Assembly: GCA_943736015.1 (NCBI GenBank)
Contig: OX031065.1
Location: 50,322,992-50,386,991 of the forward strand
DNA: 64,000 nucleotides
Direction: 5' to 3'
DNA from: Tridacna crocea
Taxonomy: Eukaryota > Mollusca > Bivalvia > Cardiida > Cardiidae
The notes under the pieces were generated by a model. The model was not told the origin of the DNA. It did no database searches and saw nothing but the letters and a program-made list of their open reading frames with translations. The position numbers and the translations under genes were made by a program. Within the stretch, counting starts at the first letter, position 1. Every line of letters starts with the position of its first letter. Shown here piece by piece: positions 55,221-64,000 of the stretch.

Positions 55221-55449
55221 AATTGATCAGTGAATCGCGCTCAAGCAGCTTGGGGGTAAAAGGCATGCGGTTACTAAAGTAACATGTTCAGTTCTTCCTT
55301 TCCGTTTTGAGGATGAAAAGATGACTTATGAAACAATATCTCCTTTAGGCACGTCAAATGCCTTTTCAGTGCCAAAATAATTTTTCTTATGTTAACTGAC
55401 ACGTCTAAATTTTCCTTTCGACGTTTTCTGAAATTCTAAATGTAAGGAA

Positions 55450-55676
55450 CTCTCTGACAAAAGGGGGCTTAGTGCATGTCTGTGATGTACATGTATTACA
55501 CATAGTAAGTCATCAGGTAATCCCAAAGTCCATTTTGCAAAACAATCGACTGCGGATCTGTAAGTAAAACTGTCCTTCGACAAGCAGAAAAGTTACCAAC
55601 ACGAAAGAGTTTCGGTTCAGATCAGCCTGCGCAGACTGTGCAGACTGACCTTGGTCGGTATCTTTTGCAGAAGCAT
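55450..55676. mobile_element. CAGCCTGCGCAG-type TIR MITE, copy
   Basis: CTCTCTGACAAAAGGGGGC on the left; the core TCAGCCTGCGCAGACTGTGC and CAGACTGACCTTGG near 55620-55650. The right end was apparently replaced by the TTAA-MITE that starts at 55676. Confidence 0.6.
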
Positions 55677-55937
55677 TAACTCATTTAGGTTTGTCCATTT
55701 TAGGCTTGTCCAAATCGAAAGCATTTGCAGGCGACAAAATAAAAGTGACTGAAAATTTGAAATTTGTTTTGTGAAGGGTAGAAAACATTGTGGGAAAAAG
55801 GAGAAAATGATGGTAAAACATTGTGGGAAAAGGAGAAAATGCTGGTTACCAGCATTTTCTCCCTTTCCCACAATGTTTTCAAAAGGCTCCTTTCTCAGGG
55901 GCGTCAAAAGTATAGGTATTGTATGGTGATGGGTTAA
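55676..55937 (-). mobile_element. TTAA-MITE, reversed, with an internal duplication
   Basis: TTAACTCATTTAGG to GTGATGGGTTAA. One hairpin arm is present twice in direct order (GTGGGAAAAAGGAGAAAATG then GTGGGAAAAGGAGAAAATG, ~33 bp apart). Confidence 0.85.
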
Positions 55938-56084
55938 ACTCCTTTTTCATAGGGTATGACACATAATGTATTTTGTCATCTACCACCCTGCTCTTTGCAT
56001 TTTAAGGTATTCATTTGAAGAGAGTAAGAAATGTTATTTCTTAACTCGCACTTCACGGATACTGTATCTTTACGGTCGTGAGGA

Positions 56085-56175
56085 AAAAAAAAGTTTATCA
56101 AACACTTTGGGAAAAAGATAGAAGGGTGTACAACGAGAAATTTCGCCTTTCAGCACGATGTTTTCTTTACAATGA
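56085..56175. mobile_element. Decayed relative of the GCTCGTGACGAGC MITE subfamily
   Basis: CACTTTGGGAAAAAGATAG, CAACGAGAAATTTCGCCTTTC and ACGATGTTTTCT keep the order of hairpin words. Confidence 0.4.
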
Positions 56176-56220
56176 TTGACGAAATAAATCCGCCTTTAGG
56201 ACTGAATCAATGAGGTGTCT

Positions 56221-56591
56221 GGAATTATTGTCTCCCGGTATATTTCATTCTGCAAATACACATCTATCTACTTTGGGCATTCTGGGTACAGAAACGGACT
56301 ACTTTTCTCCGCGACAACCGTGACTTTAAATTTCAAACTAAAATAAACGTTTACTGAATAAAACGCTACCTGGTGCGATTCATTCCGCTGTGATCAGCAG
56401 TTTAGAGAAATCTGGAGCTAAAACAGGCCTGATTTCTCCTCAAATGTATTGATAAAAGTAATTTTTCCACTGCTGCTTTAAAGTGCGTATTACTACAATC
56501 CCCCCTCCCTCCAAAAAAAAAAAGTGGGGGTTGTGATGCGTCATAGCTGACAGGTCGAATCTTCGAAGAATATGACATGTGCAGGACAACG
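56221..56591 (+). repeat. ~380-bp dispersed repeat, copy 2
   Basis: Same order of words as 46086-46535, without the 71-bp insert (GGTACAGAAACGGACTAC). Confidence 0.8.
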
Positions 56592-56734
56592 GTCTGCGAA
56601 AGGTGGCTTTCCTACGAGTGCAAAGTTATGTCGTCCTGAAAAGGAGTTAAGAGAAATGTAACGTCAAACATGACCGCGCATACGAATAGTCAGAACTGCT
56701 GCTACGTTGTGATTTCTTAAACAGATTCACCTGA

Positions 56735-56820
56735 ACTCTTTAACACACAATGACACCCTGAGATAGAATCCCACAGAAAACATTGTGGCAAAAGGAGAAA
56801 TTGCTGTTTTTCGCCAAGAA
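56735..56820 (+). mobile_element. TTAA-MITE left-half remnant
   Basis: TTTAACACACAATGACACCCTG, then GAAAACATTGTGGCAAAAGG and GAAATTGCTG; the second arm is missing. Confidence 0.55.
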
Positions 56821-56969
56821 AGATGTACCTTACCCTTTACATGGGTTGCGGATACTTTGATGTCAAACTAGGCTCTTTGAATAGAAATAAAAAAAAATAT
56901 TACACGAGAGAAACAAATGGGAAGTTCATGTAAGTGAGGCGCAATATGGGTAAAGTAGTTTCAGTTTGT

Positions 56970-57476
56970 TTAACCCTTTACCAAACGACAGAAATTTAGA
57001 CTGGTCCAAATTGAAAGCGTTTGCAGACAACAAAATTAATGTGACTCAAATACTGAAATTTGTTTCGTGAAGGGTAGAAAACATTGTGGGAAAAGGAGAA
57101 AATGTTGGTTACCAGCATTTTCTCCTTTTCTCAAAATGTTTTCAAAGGGCTTCTTTCTCTGAGTCGTAAAAACCAGGGATAGTTTGGTTGGTTGGTTGTA
57201 TTATGGTTTAACTCCACTTTAACAGCTAAGGTCATATCATGGCGGTCGGTGACGCACATGTGTTTCCTGGCTTTCTCACACCGCTACTAACACAACTTTC
57301 TTTCCAAAGCCACCGACTACTTTACTCACATGCTTCAGCAGAGGTGAGAGGCGAAAATACGCCGGAAAGAAAGTTCGCCTCAACCGGGTATCGAACTCAC
57401 AACCTCTAGATCATGAGTCCAACACGCTCACCACTGAGCCACCCGTGCGGGCAGGGATAGTTTGGGAAAGGGTTAA
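56970..57476 (-). mobile_element. TTAA-MITE interrupted by a SINE
   Basis: TTAACCCTTTACCAAACGAC, a hairpin with two mismatches, AACCAGGGATAGTTTGG, then a 264-bp SINE, and CAGGGATAGTTTGGG to AAAGGGTTAA. Confidence 0.9.
57188..57451 (-). mobile_element. tRNA-headed SINE (family A) inside a MITE
   Basis: Reverse of the SINE at 48651: TTGGTTGGTTG tail complement at left, CACTGAGCCACCCG head complement at right. CAGGGATAGTTTGG (14 bp) flanks it at 57174-57187 and 57452-57465. Confidence 0.9.
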
Positions 57477-57588
57477 AACGCCAAAGTAGACATAATGATG
57501 GAAAAGGGCCTAAAACTCGCCATATGGTTCCAAGAAGACAAAGCAACATAGCGATAAAATTTACCTTTGCAAGACAGTCGTTGTTGGC

Positions 57589-57817
57589 TTAACCCTTTAC
57601 CAAACAATCCCTGTTTTTTATGACCCAAAGACAGAGGCCTTCTAAAAACATTGTGGGTAAAGGAGAAAATGCTGGTAACCAGCATTTTCTCCTTTTCCAC
57701 AATGTTTTCTACTCTTCATAAGTCAAGTTTTAATTCTTGAGCCACATTTTTTAAGTCTTCTGTTAATGCTCTCAATTTGGACAGGTCTAAAATTTTGTCG
57801 TTTGTGGAAAGAGTTAA
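57589..57817 (+). mobile_element. TTAA-MITE, complete copy
   Basis: TTAACCCTTTACCAAACAATC to TTGTGGAAAGAGTTAA. The right stem has one base missing (TTTTCCACAATG). Confidence 0.9.
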
Positions 57818-57879
57818 ACCATTTATAGGCTTCCAATCTGCTTTTTGCATATATTATTGTACATAAAACAAAATGAGCC

Positions 57880-58115
57880 GCGCTCTAATAAAAGGAGACT
57901 TAAAGCACCTCCGTTATACACGATACTAGCCAAAGTCATCACATTATTAGGGGTCCATTGGAGACACTTTTTAATAACTGATTTAATCATGAGGTCGCTT
58001 TGTCCTTTGAAAAACAGAAAATTGACCAATAGCGAAAAGTTCCGGCCCAAATTCCGAGCAGGCTGACCTGGATCGAAACTTTTGGCAGGTACATTAAGCT
58101 CCCTTTTTACAGATC
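57880..58115. mobile_element. CAGCCTGCGCAG-type TIR MITE, copy
   Basis: GCTCTAATAAAAGGAG to AGCTCCCTTTTTACAGATC are inverted ends. It includes AAAATTGACCAATAGCGAAA and GCAGGCTGACCTGGATCG. Confidence 0.65.
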
Positions 58116-58302
58116 ATTGCTCAGTTATAGAATCTAGACCGAAAAGAACCATGACGCTGCAAATAAATCTTACGCGATGAGAGTTGAAACCAAAAATGTC
58201 GATATTCATAGCTTAAAATTTCATAAGGTATTTGCAAATAGCATAAATGTTTATGTCATCATTGCAGTAGCATTTAAAGACACTTGCAAGCCCCACTGAA
58301 AA

Positions 58303-58332
58303 AAAAAACACACACACACACACGCACACGTG
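58303..58332. repeat. (CA)n microsatellite
   Basis: ACACACACACACACAC with one CG interruption. Confidence 0.85.
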
Positions 58333-58667
58333 GAGGCAATTTACATACCGACATGTAGGTGTATTTTCTAGTCCATCAAATGACATTATTTAAAATCGCG
58401 GTTACCTCCAATCAAGCCGGAAAGAACTAATGGTCGAAGTAAAAAACTTTTGAAAGAATATAGAGCGGACCTGATCAGCTGTGATATGTAGCACAGGTCC
58501 ACTAATGCAATTGTATACGTACTACGTGTATAATTCATATTACGAATTAAAATGATACTCATATTTGACAAACTTTGAAATTATTAATTTTCAAGGAAGA
58601 GGGTCTTTCACTTGATAGAAGAAATCGATTAATTTACACACAAAAACTTCTATATCTATTCCTGCGT

Positions 58668-58896
58668 TTAACCCATTACCACACAATCCCTAATTTTGAC
58701 GCCCCTGAGAAAGAAGCCTTTTGAAAACACTATGGGAAAAGGAGAAAATGCTGGTAACCAGCATTTTCTCCTTTTCCCATAGTGTTTTCTACCCTTCCCA
58801 GAGCAAATTTCAATTTTTCAGTCACCTTTATTTTGTCGTCTGCAAATGCTTTCAATTTGGACCAGTCTAAATTTTTCTCGTGTGGTAATGGGTTAA
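58668..58896 (+). mobile_element. TTAA-MITE, complete copy
   Basis: TTAACCCATTACCACACAATC to GTGGTAATGGGTTAA. CACTATGGGAAAAGG is matched by CCCATAGTG on the other arm, so the stem is fully paired. Confidence 0.9.
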
Positions 58897-58899
58897 ATA

Positions 58900-59240
58900 T
58901 CAAAATTTCTTTGGTTGCAGTTGTACTAGTTCTAGTATGTAGGTAAGTGTCCATTGTAGGTAAAGGCTTACTGATATATTTCAAATGACAAAGGCATTAA
59001 AGCCTACCGGAAATAGACCTTGAAAACAGCGGAAATTCATGTCACGTTCATTAGCACAACGGTCCTATTTCCTATTCTGTTCACCTGAAATGGATTTTAT
59101 TCTGTTTTATCTTGAAACCAAAGAGATCTTTCATTAAGTCATGTGGAGGATAATGAATCTGGAAAAACAAGGAAAATTTAAAATTTAAAAATCAACACAA
59201 AATAGCATCACGTAAAAAAAAGGAAATGTGAATTTCTTAA
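58900..59240. other. No gene recognised
   Basis: AT-rich sequence with no matched repeat. Confidence 0.4.
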
Positions 59241-59540
59241 AGCATTTCGAGACGAGCAATTTCTCATTTTGCTACAATTTTTGTGACATTTGTCAAAAAC
59301 AATGCCACTTTGAGTTCGATAGGCTATTTCTAAAATCATGTGTCGTAGCTTGTACAAAAATGAATGAAGTAAACCCAACTCAACTCATTTTTTCTTTAAA
59401 AAATGTCTTTCGATAACAGTCAGATGTGTATATTCGTAAATGAATGTCATATCAAAATAAACTTAGGCAATCGATAGTGGAAATACTCCTTATTTATTGA
59501 AAATAACTGTACCCGTTCATGGGGAAGCCATCACATCCCT
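59241..59540 (+). repeat. Partial third copy of the ~750-bp dispersed repeat, with a MITE remnant
   Basis: GACGAGCAATTTCTCATTTTG resembles the 35634 subfamily. Then TGTCAAAAACAATGCCACTTTGAG and AGTCAGATGTGTATATTCG follow the order of 3605 onward. Confidence 0.45.
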
Positions 59541-61580
59541 CGCCTGTATCTGGTGGATTGATAAGTAACAGATCAATACATGTCATCTACGGAAATGCGC
59601 CGGTTAACCGTTATGACATTTGTAAGGCTACTCGTAAAAAAGAAAACTTGAGTTTCAGATTTTAATTGGCAACCAGTTCGAACACATTTTAACATGGATT
59701 ATCAATTGACCTTTCAGTCGATTTTGATTGACAAGTCTACCAATGTCTTATCGGCCAATGAAAACGCAGCATTGGGCGTCGTGCAAACAAAAAGTCTGAC
59801 ACAATTTCTAGTTAGCTTGACAGGCTTGACAACCAATATAGCGCGTTACTAAGGGGGCGTGCCAAACTCGCATTTACAGAAATGTCAATTTCGATTGATG
59901 TTTTGAACACCGACAGATATGTAGGAGTGGATAAGTTTATCGAGGTTGTTACTAAACGACTGACAATGGCACCAGCATGCATAAAAGCAGGCCGTTCAAA
60001 TGGAAACGACCGTTATATAAACGAGGTTAGATGTATAGGTATGGAATTGGCCGAGTTGTGATGAGCGAATCTCTGTCACTTGACTCCGGTCTATTTCGTC
60101 CAAAAACTAATTCGTCCCGAAGTTTGTTCGTCCCTGAGCGTGTGCGCCTCGGCTTTTGTTTGTCTACCACGCTAAGCTATTGTTGCGTATTGTGTATGCG
60201 TATTTACGGCAGCTTTGCTTATTTGCAGTACTTTGTTTAAAGTGTTTTTTTTTATCTGCATCATGCACGTCAAAATTCATCTATTTGAACAAAGAGGTTA
60301 TAGGAAAAAAATGTTTTTGCTTCAGTCTTATTTGCCATTATGAATATCCATCTGCTGAAGCAGTCTCACACTACCAACAGAACTGAAAAAAATCACTATG
60401 CAACAGGAGCATACATAAATGAAAAATCTCACGAACATGTCATAGTTTGTTTAAATTGAGGGCTAAAATCTTTTTACTCTCTTCTGGTTTACACAAAAAC
60501 AATGTTTTCTGATAATGTCTCTAGTTTAACTATGGTGAATGTGAATATTTTTTTAGTGTTGGTGTAACTGTCAGAATATATTTACACGTATATGCTATGA
60601 TAAGGAAAGCTTCATATAATGAAAATGTGTTCATGAAGTCTTTTCACTCGTTGAAGCCACAATTCATGCTGATGTACTGTACATGTGTGTTTTGATATAA
60701 TAATAAATTTATTTTATTTCATCTTAAGTATCTTGATACAAGAATAAATAGGGATTGCATGCCTTTCTCAACCACATTTCAGAACTTTATCAGGCAGTCA
60801 GAACACCTACCAAAGTGTACCTGACAACAATGCACCAGTACATGAAATTCTTCTTAAACCACTCGCTGCCTCCTCCCATAGTCTTATAAGTCTGGTGAAG
60901 AGAGCAAATTGAAATCGGTTGCATGAACTTTCATCAATTGTCAAAAGGATGTAGCAGAGCCATTGTATGAAACCAGTGGAAGCGGGTGTCCCATTGATTT
61001 CAGGCCTATGTCGCTACTGACTGCATTAAGGTGGCTAAGGAAGGAGAAATTAAAATATAACTGTGACTGACTGAGCAGCAATAATTGATTTGTTTAACTA
61101 CTATCGTGCTAAATATATTTTGTGGGTTTTGTTATTCCTATATTTAACCAGTTTTATTCATATTTACTGGGTGTTGGCCTGATATTAAAAAATATAGGTG
61201 AACAAGATAAAGAAATGATCAAACAGATGTAGAGCCTTGGTTGGGTCTTCACTTGTTGCAATGGGCATGATAAGCAGGATGAGGGTTAACATTATTTACA
61301 GCCGCTTTCTGATTATTTACAGCTGCTTTCTGGCAAAAGAATTTAAACAGTACGTTGACTTTCAAGCGAATCTTTTGATACTGTTTCTATTTTTCTACAT
61401 TTTCTATTTTTCCACATTTTCTATTCTATTTCTTTTTCCCACACAATGGCTCCCTTGACAAACACCTCACCGGTGCTTTCAATGCTTTGATTTTTTATTT
61501 GTAGTCTGTTGCAAGACGCAAATATCGTCTTGAGGAGGTAAAATGCTTACCATTAGAGTTGAACGATAAATCTCAGCCAT
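59541..61580. other. Longest stretch without recognised elements
   Basis: About 2 kb. A short GTCTATTTCGTCC / AATTCGTCCC / TTCGTCCC direct repeat lies at 60088-60135, and ATAATAAATTTATTTTATTTC at 60700. Frames of 69-76 aa have no known domains. The end near 61456-61490 (CTTTCAATGCTTTGATTTTT) resembles the right end of the ~750-bp repeat. Confidence 0.4.
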
Positions 61581-61582
61581 GC

Positions 61583-61690
61583 TCTGTAAAAAGGAGGCTT
61601 AATGTATATGCAAAGAAGTACCGACTCGGGTCGACCTGCGCAGTCCGCTGATCCCCGCTGCACATCTGAGCTTATATCTAAGACGGCATT
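61583..61690. mobile_element. CAGCCTGCGCAG-type TIR MITE fragment
   Basis: GCTCTGTAAAAAGGAGGC end, then CGACTCGGGTCGACCTGCGC; the right end is absent. Confidence 0.55.
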
Positions 61691-61829
61691 GAAAAACTAA
61701 ACAAAATAACAAGTACAAACGTCTGTACTTTTATTGCTGAGCGCGTCACGGGCTAAATGCGATTTTACAAGGCAATAGTTCATAAAAACAAATCTTCGAA
61801 GTTAAATGACCCTAAAAAAAGACCCTGGA

Positions 61830-62058
61830 TTAACCCTTTCCCAAACGACAAACTTTGGGACTAGACCAAATTGAAAGCATTTGCAGACGACAATTCAACT
61901 CTTGCTGCAAAGATGATTTCTGTCTATGATAGGGTACAAAACATTGTGGGAAAAGGAGAAAATACTGGTTACCAGCATTTTCTCCTTTTTCCACAATGTT
62001 TTCAAAAGGCTACAATTCCAGACACGTAAAAACCAGGGATTGTTTGGGAAAGGGTTAA
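61830..62058 (-). mobile_element. TTAA-MITE, complete reversed copy
   Basis: TTAACCCTTTCCCAAACGAC to TTTGGGAAAGGGTTAA, with the TTTCTGTCTATGATAGGG long arm that groups it with 3119 and 46542. Confidence 0.9.
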
Positions 62059-62235
62059 TTCTTGCAGTTAGTTGATGGTTGTGACGATCAATAATGCTCA
62101 TTACAATAAAAGCTGTTTTAAGTTAGCTTAAAAGGTTAACATTAAGTTAAAAGATGTTTACAAGGCTTGTAACTTTCAAGCTAAAAAGCGAAAAAGAGAT
62201 ACCTGGTGCGAAAACTGACACTGTTAAAGCACTGA

Positions 62236-62590
62236 AGACCATTATTTCCCGCTAGATGACTGTCAACAAATACTCATCTATCTAATTTGGGCATCTTGGG
62301 TACGGAACCGGACTACTTTTCTACGCGACAAACGTTACTTTTAATTTCAAACTGAAATAAACGTTTACTCAATAAAACACTACCTGGTGCGATTCATTCG
62401 GCTATGATAAGCAGTTTAGAGAAAACTGGAGCTAAAGCAGACCTGATTTTTCCTCAAACGTATTGATAAAAGCAGTTTTCTCCATTGCTACTTTATATGG
62501 CGTATTACTACGTCTCCCAAATATCGGGGAGAGTGAAGCGTCATATAAGACAGGTCGAATCTTCGAAGAATATGACATGCGCAGACAACG
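62236..62590 (+). repeat. ~380-bp dispersed repeat, copy 3
   Basis: ATTATTTCCCGCTAGATGAC to TTCGAAGAATATGACATGCGC. No insert at the CGGAACCGG site. Confidence 0.8.
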
Positions 62591-62685
62591 CATCGAAAAC
62601 AAATCTTCTGTTACTTTTTCTTTACAAACCATGTAGATTCAGAACAGACAGACGTGTGACACGGATCTGCTGCCCCTTTTAATTC

Positions 62686-62912
62686 TTAATTGACCCTCTA
62701 TCAAACAACCCCTTGTTTTTACGAATCTGAAATAAAAGCCATTTTAAAAAATTGTGGGAAAGGGAGAAAATGCTAGTAACCAGCATTTTCTCCTTTTTCC
62801 CACGTTTTCTACCCTACTTGAAATATATTTCAATTTTTGAGTACCTTTTATTTCGTCGTCTGCAAGTGCTTTTAGTTCAGAACTAAAATTTTGTCCGTTG
62901 GGAAAGGGTTAA
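62686..62912 (+). mobile_element. TTAA-MITE, complete copy
   Basis: TTAATTGACCCTCTATCAAAC to TTGGGAAAGGGTTAA. The short arm is diverged and the stem has a one-base slip. Confidence 0.85.
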
Positions 62913-63151
62913 GATGCACTGGCAAAGAAACTCCTGTAATGTAATTTTGTTCTGTAGAAAATATTCATTTACTAAGGAACCAAAAGATTAATTAAAGAGT
63001 CGGCGTCTTTTATAGTGTATTTATATTATGTTTCTGGTCCTTTTTAAACAAATCCCCATTATTATGGCCATCTTGTATAGCCATGTGAATAAGTACATCA
63101 CAAGACAATATGATCTAAATGAAGAGTCAGAGTTCGATCTAAGAAAAATAA

Positions 63152-63409
63152 ACCATGCTCTTTTAAAAAGGGTCACCATGAATGCATTTGCAAAACGTAT
63201 CGACCCAGGTCAGCCTGCGCAGTCCGCGCAGGCTGACCTGGGCCGAAACCTTTTGCTATTGGTTAATTTTCAGCATGTCAAAGGGCCTGTTTACCTCATG
63301 ATTGTCGCTACTTTACACAAAATGGACTATAATGAAGCAATGATCATGTGAAAACTTGCCTTACATCATGCATCACGGTGATGCTTCAAGCCCCCTTTTG
63401 TCAGAGCAT
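63152..63409. mobile_element. CAGCCTGCGCAG-type TIR MITE, copy
   Basis: Left GCTCTTTTAAAAAGGG; the core CAGGTCAGCCTGCGCAGTCC and GCGCAGGCTGACCTGGGCC is a perfect palindrome. Right CATCACGGTGATGCTTCAAG and CCCCTTTTGTCAGAGC. The 107-aa frame across it is not a gene. Confidence 0.75.
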
Positions 63410-63444
63410 CACTTGAACGAAAATAACTCCGTTTTTGATCCTTG

Positions 63445-63605
63445 AAGTCTGTACCGTACGACACAAATATAGACTGGTCCAATTTCAAACCATTTGCAGA
63501 TGAGAAAAATAGGTGTGGTTCGAATGTTGGAAATGGCTTTAGGACAGACAGAAAACATTCTGGGAAACGGAGAAATGCTGTCTACTAGCATTAAAATAAA
63601 TTCTC
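63445..63605 (-). mobile_element. TTAA-MITE, decayed reversed copy
   Basis: ACCGTACGACACAAATATAG, CCATTTGCAGATGAG, then a hairpin GAGAAATGCTGTCTACTAGC with an inserted TAAAATAAA. Confidence 0.55.
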
Positions 63606-63607
63606 CT

Positions 63608-63828
63608 TCAACCTTTTACCAAACAATTCCTGTTTTTTGAGACCCTGAGATATAAGCCTTTTGAATGAGAACATTGTGGGAAAAAGGAGAAAATGCTGGT
63701 AACCAGCATTTTCTCCTTTTCCCACAATGTTTTCTATCTTGTTGGAAACAAATTTCATTTTTTTCAGTTATGTTTATTTTGACGTCTGCAAGTGCTTTCA
63801 ATTTGGACCAGTGTAAAATTTTGGTTAA
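63608..63828 (+). mobile_element. TTAA-MITE, forward copy next to a reversed one
   Basis: TCAACCTTTTACCAAACAATT, a perfect stem with an extra A in one A-run, GACGTCTGCAAGTGC, then TTTTGGTTAAAC. Terminal TTAA is unclear. Confidence 0.75.
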
Positions 63829-63934
63829 ACAAAACACTTTTTTAAACAGCTTTATGAAAGGTCTGGAAGGAAACGTTTCAGCCAATAGTGAATACCAAAT
63901 TTTTCCTGATTCATTTCTTTTTTATGGAGAAAGA

Positions 63935-64000
63935 TTTCTCCTTATGGGGTAGTGTAGATACAAGATCAGACTGCATGTTTTGTGCAGTCTGATCAGGGCT
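63935..64000. mobile_element. GATC-hairpin palindrome cut by the window end
   Basis: AGATTTCTCCTTATGGGGTAG, then GATACAAGATCAGACTGC and GTGCAGTCTGATC. The right arm changes to AGGGCT at the end of the window. Confidence 0.6.

Overview
The window is animal (eukaryotic) DNA, AT-rich and built almost wholly of repeats. The repeat style (very dense palindromic MITEs, tRNA-headed SINEs, GATA microsatellites) and a partial rhodopsin-class receptor suggest a lophotrochozoan, most likely a bivalve mollusc. That placement is inference; no single marker proves it. I support one host gene fragment, the exon of a seven-transmembrane receptor at 46767-47667 on the minus strand, and one decayed LINE reverse-transcriptase fragment at about 50690-51946. 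Nearly all other open frames are chance frames inside repeats.

Layout. 1-14.9 kb: palindromic and TIR elements, simple-sequence tracts and a ~1 kb decayed tandem array at 8.8-9.8 kb. 14966-31215: a ~16.2 kb foldback structure. Its outer ends are near-identical inverted repeats. Each arm continues inward as a tandem array of a ~90-bp monomer, + oriented on the left and - oriented on the right, around a ~6 kb centre with no transposase I recognise. 31.2-46.5 kb: more MITEs, a 120-bp near-perfect palindrome, a ~970-bp palindromic element with a half copy elsewhere, and diverged duplications. 46.5-47.7 kb: the receptor exon, whose stop codon lies in the TTAA target site of a MITE. 48-64 kb: SINEs, the LINE fragment cut by a MITE, a 2.6-kb element with ~540-bp inverted repeats, and further MITEs.

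The dominant family is a ~230-bp TTAA-flanked MITE with a perfect ~48-bp central hairpin. About 33 whole or partial copies are visible. Its ends and target site are of piggyBac type. It has been inserted into by a SINE (14-bp target duplication), by a 5'-truncated LINE-like tail (10-bp duplication) and by its own kind, and it has itself inserted into the LINE fragment. The window therefore records a readable order of transposition.

The most unusual object is the 16-kb foldback element with satellite-like arms. It resembles in architecture the Foldback/Galileo class known in flies, but its sequence is unfamiliar to me. Boundaries of decayed repeats are good to about 10 bp.
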